A DNA stretch of 64,000 nucleotides, taken from positions 620,001 to 684,000 of the forward strand of contig NZ_MOAL01000001.1 in NCBI RefSeq assembly GCF_003731765.1, written 5' to 3'. The notes below the pieces were generated by a model. It did not search any database. It was not told the DNA's origin and was given only the letters and a program-made list of their open reading frames with translations. Both the position numbers and the translations under genes were made by a program. Each line of letters opens with the position of its first letter. Position 1 is the stretch's first letter. The DNA comes from Pseudomonas chlororaphis. Lineage in GTDB: Bacteria > Pseudomonadota > Gammaproteobacteria > Pseudomonadales > Pseudomonadaceae. Of this stretch, positions 62,908-64,000 are shown in pieces.

Positions 62908-63678
62908 TCATAACGCCACTTGATCGGCCTTTGTGGCCACCGCAGGCAGGGAGCCCATGTCCCGTTGTGCCTGCTCGTTCCAGGCCTGTACCCGCTCGTT
63001 GAGCTCGGCGATGGCCCGTGGGCCGCTGCCTTCGGCGTACATCGGCGCGCCGATGGTCACGGTGATGGTGCCGGGGCGCTTGGCCCAGCCAGCCTTGGGC
63101 CAGAACTTGCCGGCGTTGTGGGCGATCGGCAACACCGGCAAGTCGGCATTCACCGCCAGGGCACTGCCGCTGCGGGAGAACTTGCCAATCTGGCCATAAG
63201 GCACTCGGGTGCCTTCCGGGAAAATCAGCACCCAGACATTGTCCTTGAGCAACTCGTCGCCCTTGCTCGCCACCTGCTTGAGGGCGGCCTTGGGGTTATC
63301 ACGATCAATCGCGATGGGGCGCAGCATGGCCATGGCCCAGCCGAAGAACGGCACGTACAGCAGCTCACGCTTGAGCACTTGGCTCAGGGGCTCGAAGTAC
63401 GCCGAGAGAAAGAACGTTTCCCAGGTGCTCTGGTGGTTCGAAACGATCACGCACGGCCGCTCCGGGACGTTTTCTGCGCCCTTCACGTCCACGTGGATAT
63501 TCAGGAAGACCTTGGTCAGCCACAACGCGCAGCGACACCAGTACACATTGATAAAACGGTAGCGCGCCTTGAACGGCAGGAACGGCGCAATAAAAAAGCT
63601 CAGGGAGCACCACAGCAGCGAGCTGGTGCCCAACAGCAGGTAAAAGAAAAAGGTTCTGATTGCCTGCAGGATCGACAT
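62908..63678 (-). CDS. hdtS: lysophosphatidic acid acyltransferase HdtS/PlsC
   Basis: 256 residues from the ATG at 63678 (MSILQAIRTFFFYLLLGTSS), with an N-terminal membrane segment at about 5-30. Acyltransferase motif I is NHQSTWE, i.e. His-x4-Glu in place of the usual His-x4-Asp. Motif III is FPEGTRVPYG, followed by LPVLPIAHNAGKFWPKAGW. HdtS of P. fluorescens F113, found between gmhB (yaeD) and glyS, was reported to direct acyl-homoserine lactone synthesis in E. coli and belongs to the LPA acyltransferase family. The next gene here is gmhB, which matches that locus. The main role is most likely phosphatidic acid synthesis. Confidence 0.88.
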   Translation of the reverse strand: MSILQAIRTFFFYLLLGTSSLLWCSLSFFIAPFLPFKARYRFINVYWCRCALWLTKVFLNIHVDVKGAENVPERPCVIVSNHQSTWETFFLSAYFEPLSQVLKRELLYVPFFGWAMAMLRPIAIDRDNPKAALKQVASKGDELLKDNVWVLIFPEGTRVPYGQIGKFSRSGSALAVNADLPVLPIAHNAGKFWPKAGWAKRPGTITVTIGAPMYAEGSGPRAIAELNERVQAWNEQAQRDMGSLPAVATKADQVAL

Positions 63679-63774
63679 AGCGGCATTTACCATTGCGGGC
63701 AGTGCCCGCCTATAAAAAGCGTCCTCCTGAGCAGTCCTTGTCCAGGATGTCGGAAGTGCACTTGGTGAATAAAT

Positions 63775-64000
63775 TCAGTTGTGGATAAGTTCAGCAGCCA
63801 CGGCCGCCAGGTCGTCAAAAATCAACGTCCCCACCGGCAGGGTTTTCCCCAGGGTCTTTTCACCTTTCCCGGTCTTTACCAAAACGGGTTGTGAATCGAC
63901 GGCTTTCGCGGCCTCCAGGTCACCGAGGCTGTCGCCCACGAACCAACATCCGGCGAGATCGACCTGATAATGCTCGGCAATTGTCCGCAGCATCCCCGGC
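63775..64000 (-). CDS. gmhB: D-glycero-beta-D-manno-heptose 1,7-bisphosphate 7-phosphatase, N-terminus outside window
   Basis: Only the C-terminal about 75 residues are visible. The HAD motif with the metal-binding aspartates appears in CWFVGDSLGDLEAAKAV, followed by VLVKTGKGEKTL and a short tail. This matches GmhB of the lipopolysaccharide ADP-heptose pathway. The gene order gmhB-hdtS is that of P. fluorescens. The start and the nucleophile motif lie beyond the window edge. Confidence 0.85.
   Translation of the reverse strand, partial: PGMLRTIAEHYQVDLAGCWFVGDSLGDLEAAKAVDSQPVLVKTGKGEKTLGKTLPVGTLIFDDLAAVAAELIHN

Noticed and set aside
63480..63500. CCACGTGG core within hdtS as a possible parS
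   Set aside because: Flanks are GTCCACGTGGAT and do not fit TGTTCCACGTGGAACA.

Overview
The window is chromosomal DNA from a fluorescent Pseudomonas (P. fluorescens group). This rests on the rpmH-dnaA origin block with dnaA-dnaN-recF-gyrB on one side and rnpA-yidD-yidC-mnmE-mnmG-rsmG-parA-parB-atpIBEFHAGDC-glmU-glmR-glmS on the other, on an hdtS-gmhB pair at the right edge, on Pseudomonas-type parS sites and REP doublets, and on high-GC codon use. No species can be fixed from the sequence alone.

Layout. 1-1527: end of a DUF3142-type lipoprotein gene and two small unknown proteins. 1566-10948: a co-directional cell-surface signalling and uptake cluster: ECF sigma factor (FecI type), anti-sigma factor (FecR type), TonB-dependent transducer-receptor, M16 zinc protease lipoprotein, and an SbmA/YddA-type ABC protein. 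Fur-like palindromes precede the sigma gene and the receptor gene. The set matches the logic of the E. coli pqqL-yddB-yddA and Pectobacterium fus (ferredoxin piracy) systems, with its own sigma/anti-sigma control added.

11018-28115: a pectin/galacturonate locus. A GH28 exo-polygalacturonase, a KdgM-type porin and a Dpp-type ABC transporter with two paralogous binding proteins handle depolymerisation and uptake. Uronate dehydrogenase, an SMP-30 lactonase, an enolase-superfamily acid-sugar enzyme and 5-dehydro-4-deoxyglucarate dehydratase form the oxidative route to alpha-ketoglutarate semialdehyde. A chemoreceptor and a small CHMI-type tautomerase sit in the same operon. A FadR-type GntR repressor closes the locus. 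Five copies of one operator motif (core GTTGTACGAYRAC) mark its probable regulon, and three leaders carry Crc/Hfq-type AANAANAA motifs.

28299-49879: a GNAT-Rnk fusion, glmS/glmR/glmU, the whole ATP synthase operon, parAB, rsmG, mnmG, mnmE, yidC, yidD, rnpA and rpmH, all on the minus strand. Two DnaA-box clusters with AT-rich tracts are present: the classical one between rpmH and dnaA (about 50030-50380) and a second upstream of mnmG/gidA (about 45321-45609), the position that oriC has in E. coli. Perfect DnaA-box 9-mers are strikingly common across about 29-64 kb, also inside genes. Two parS sites lie inside recF.

50448-64000: dnaA-dnaN-recF-gyrB, then an accessory pocket with an Imm21-type orphan immunity gene and a DUF2947-like gene, then a divergent signalling unit (OmpR-type regulator; small exported protein, FecR-domain protein and CHASE2 histidine kinase), and finally hdtS and the end of gmhB. 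No tRNA, rRNA, CRISPR array or intact insertion sequence was seen.
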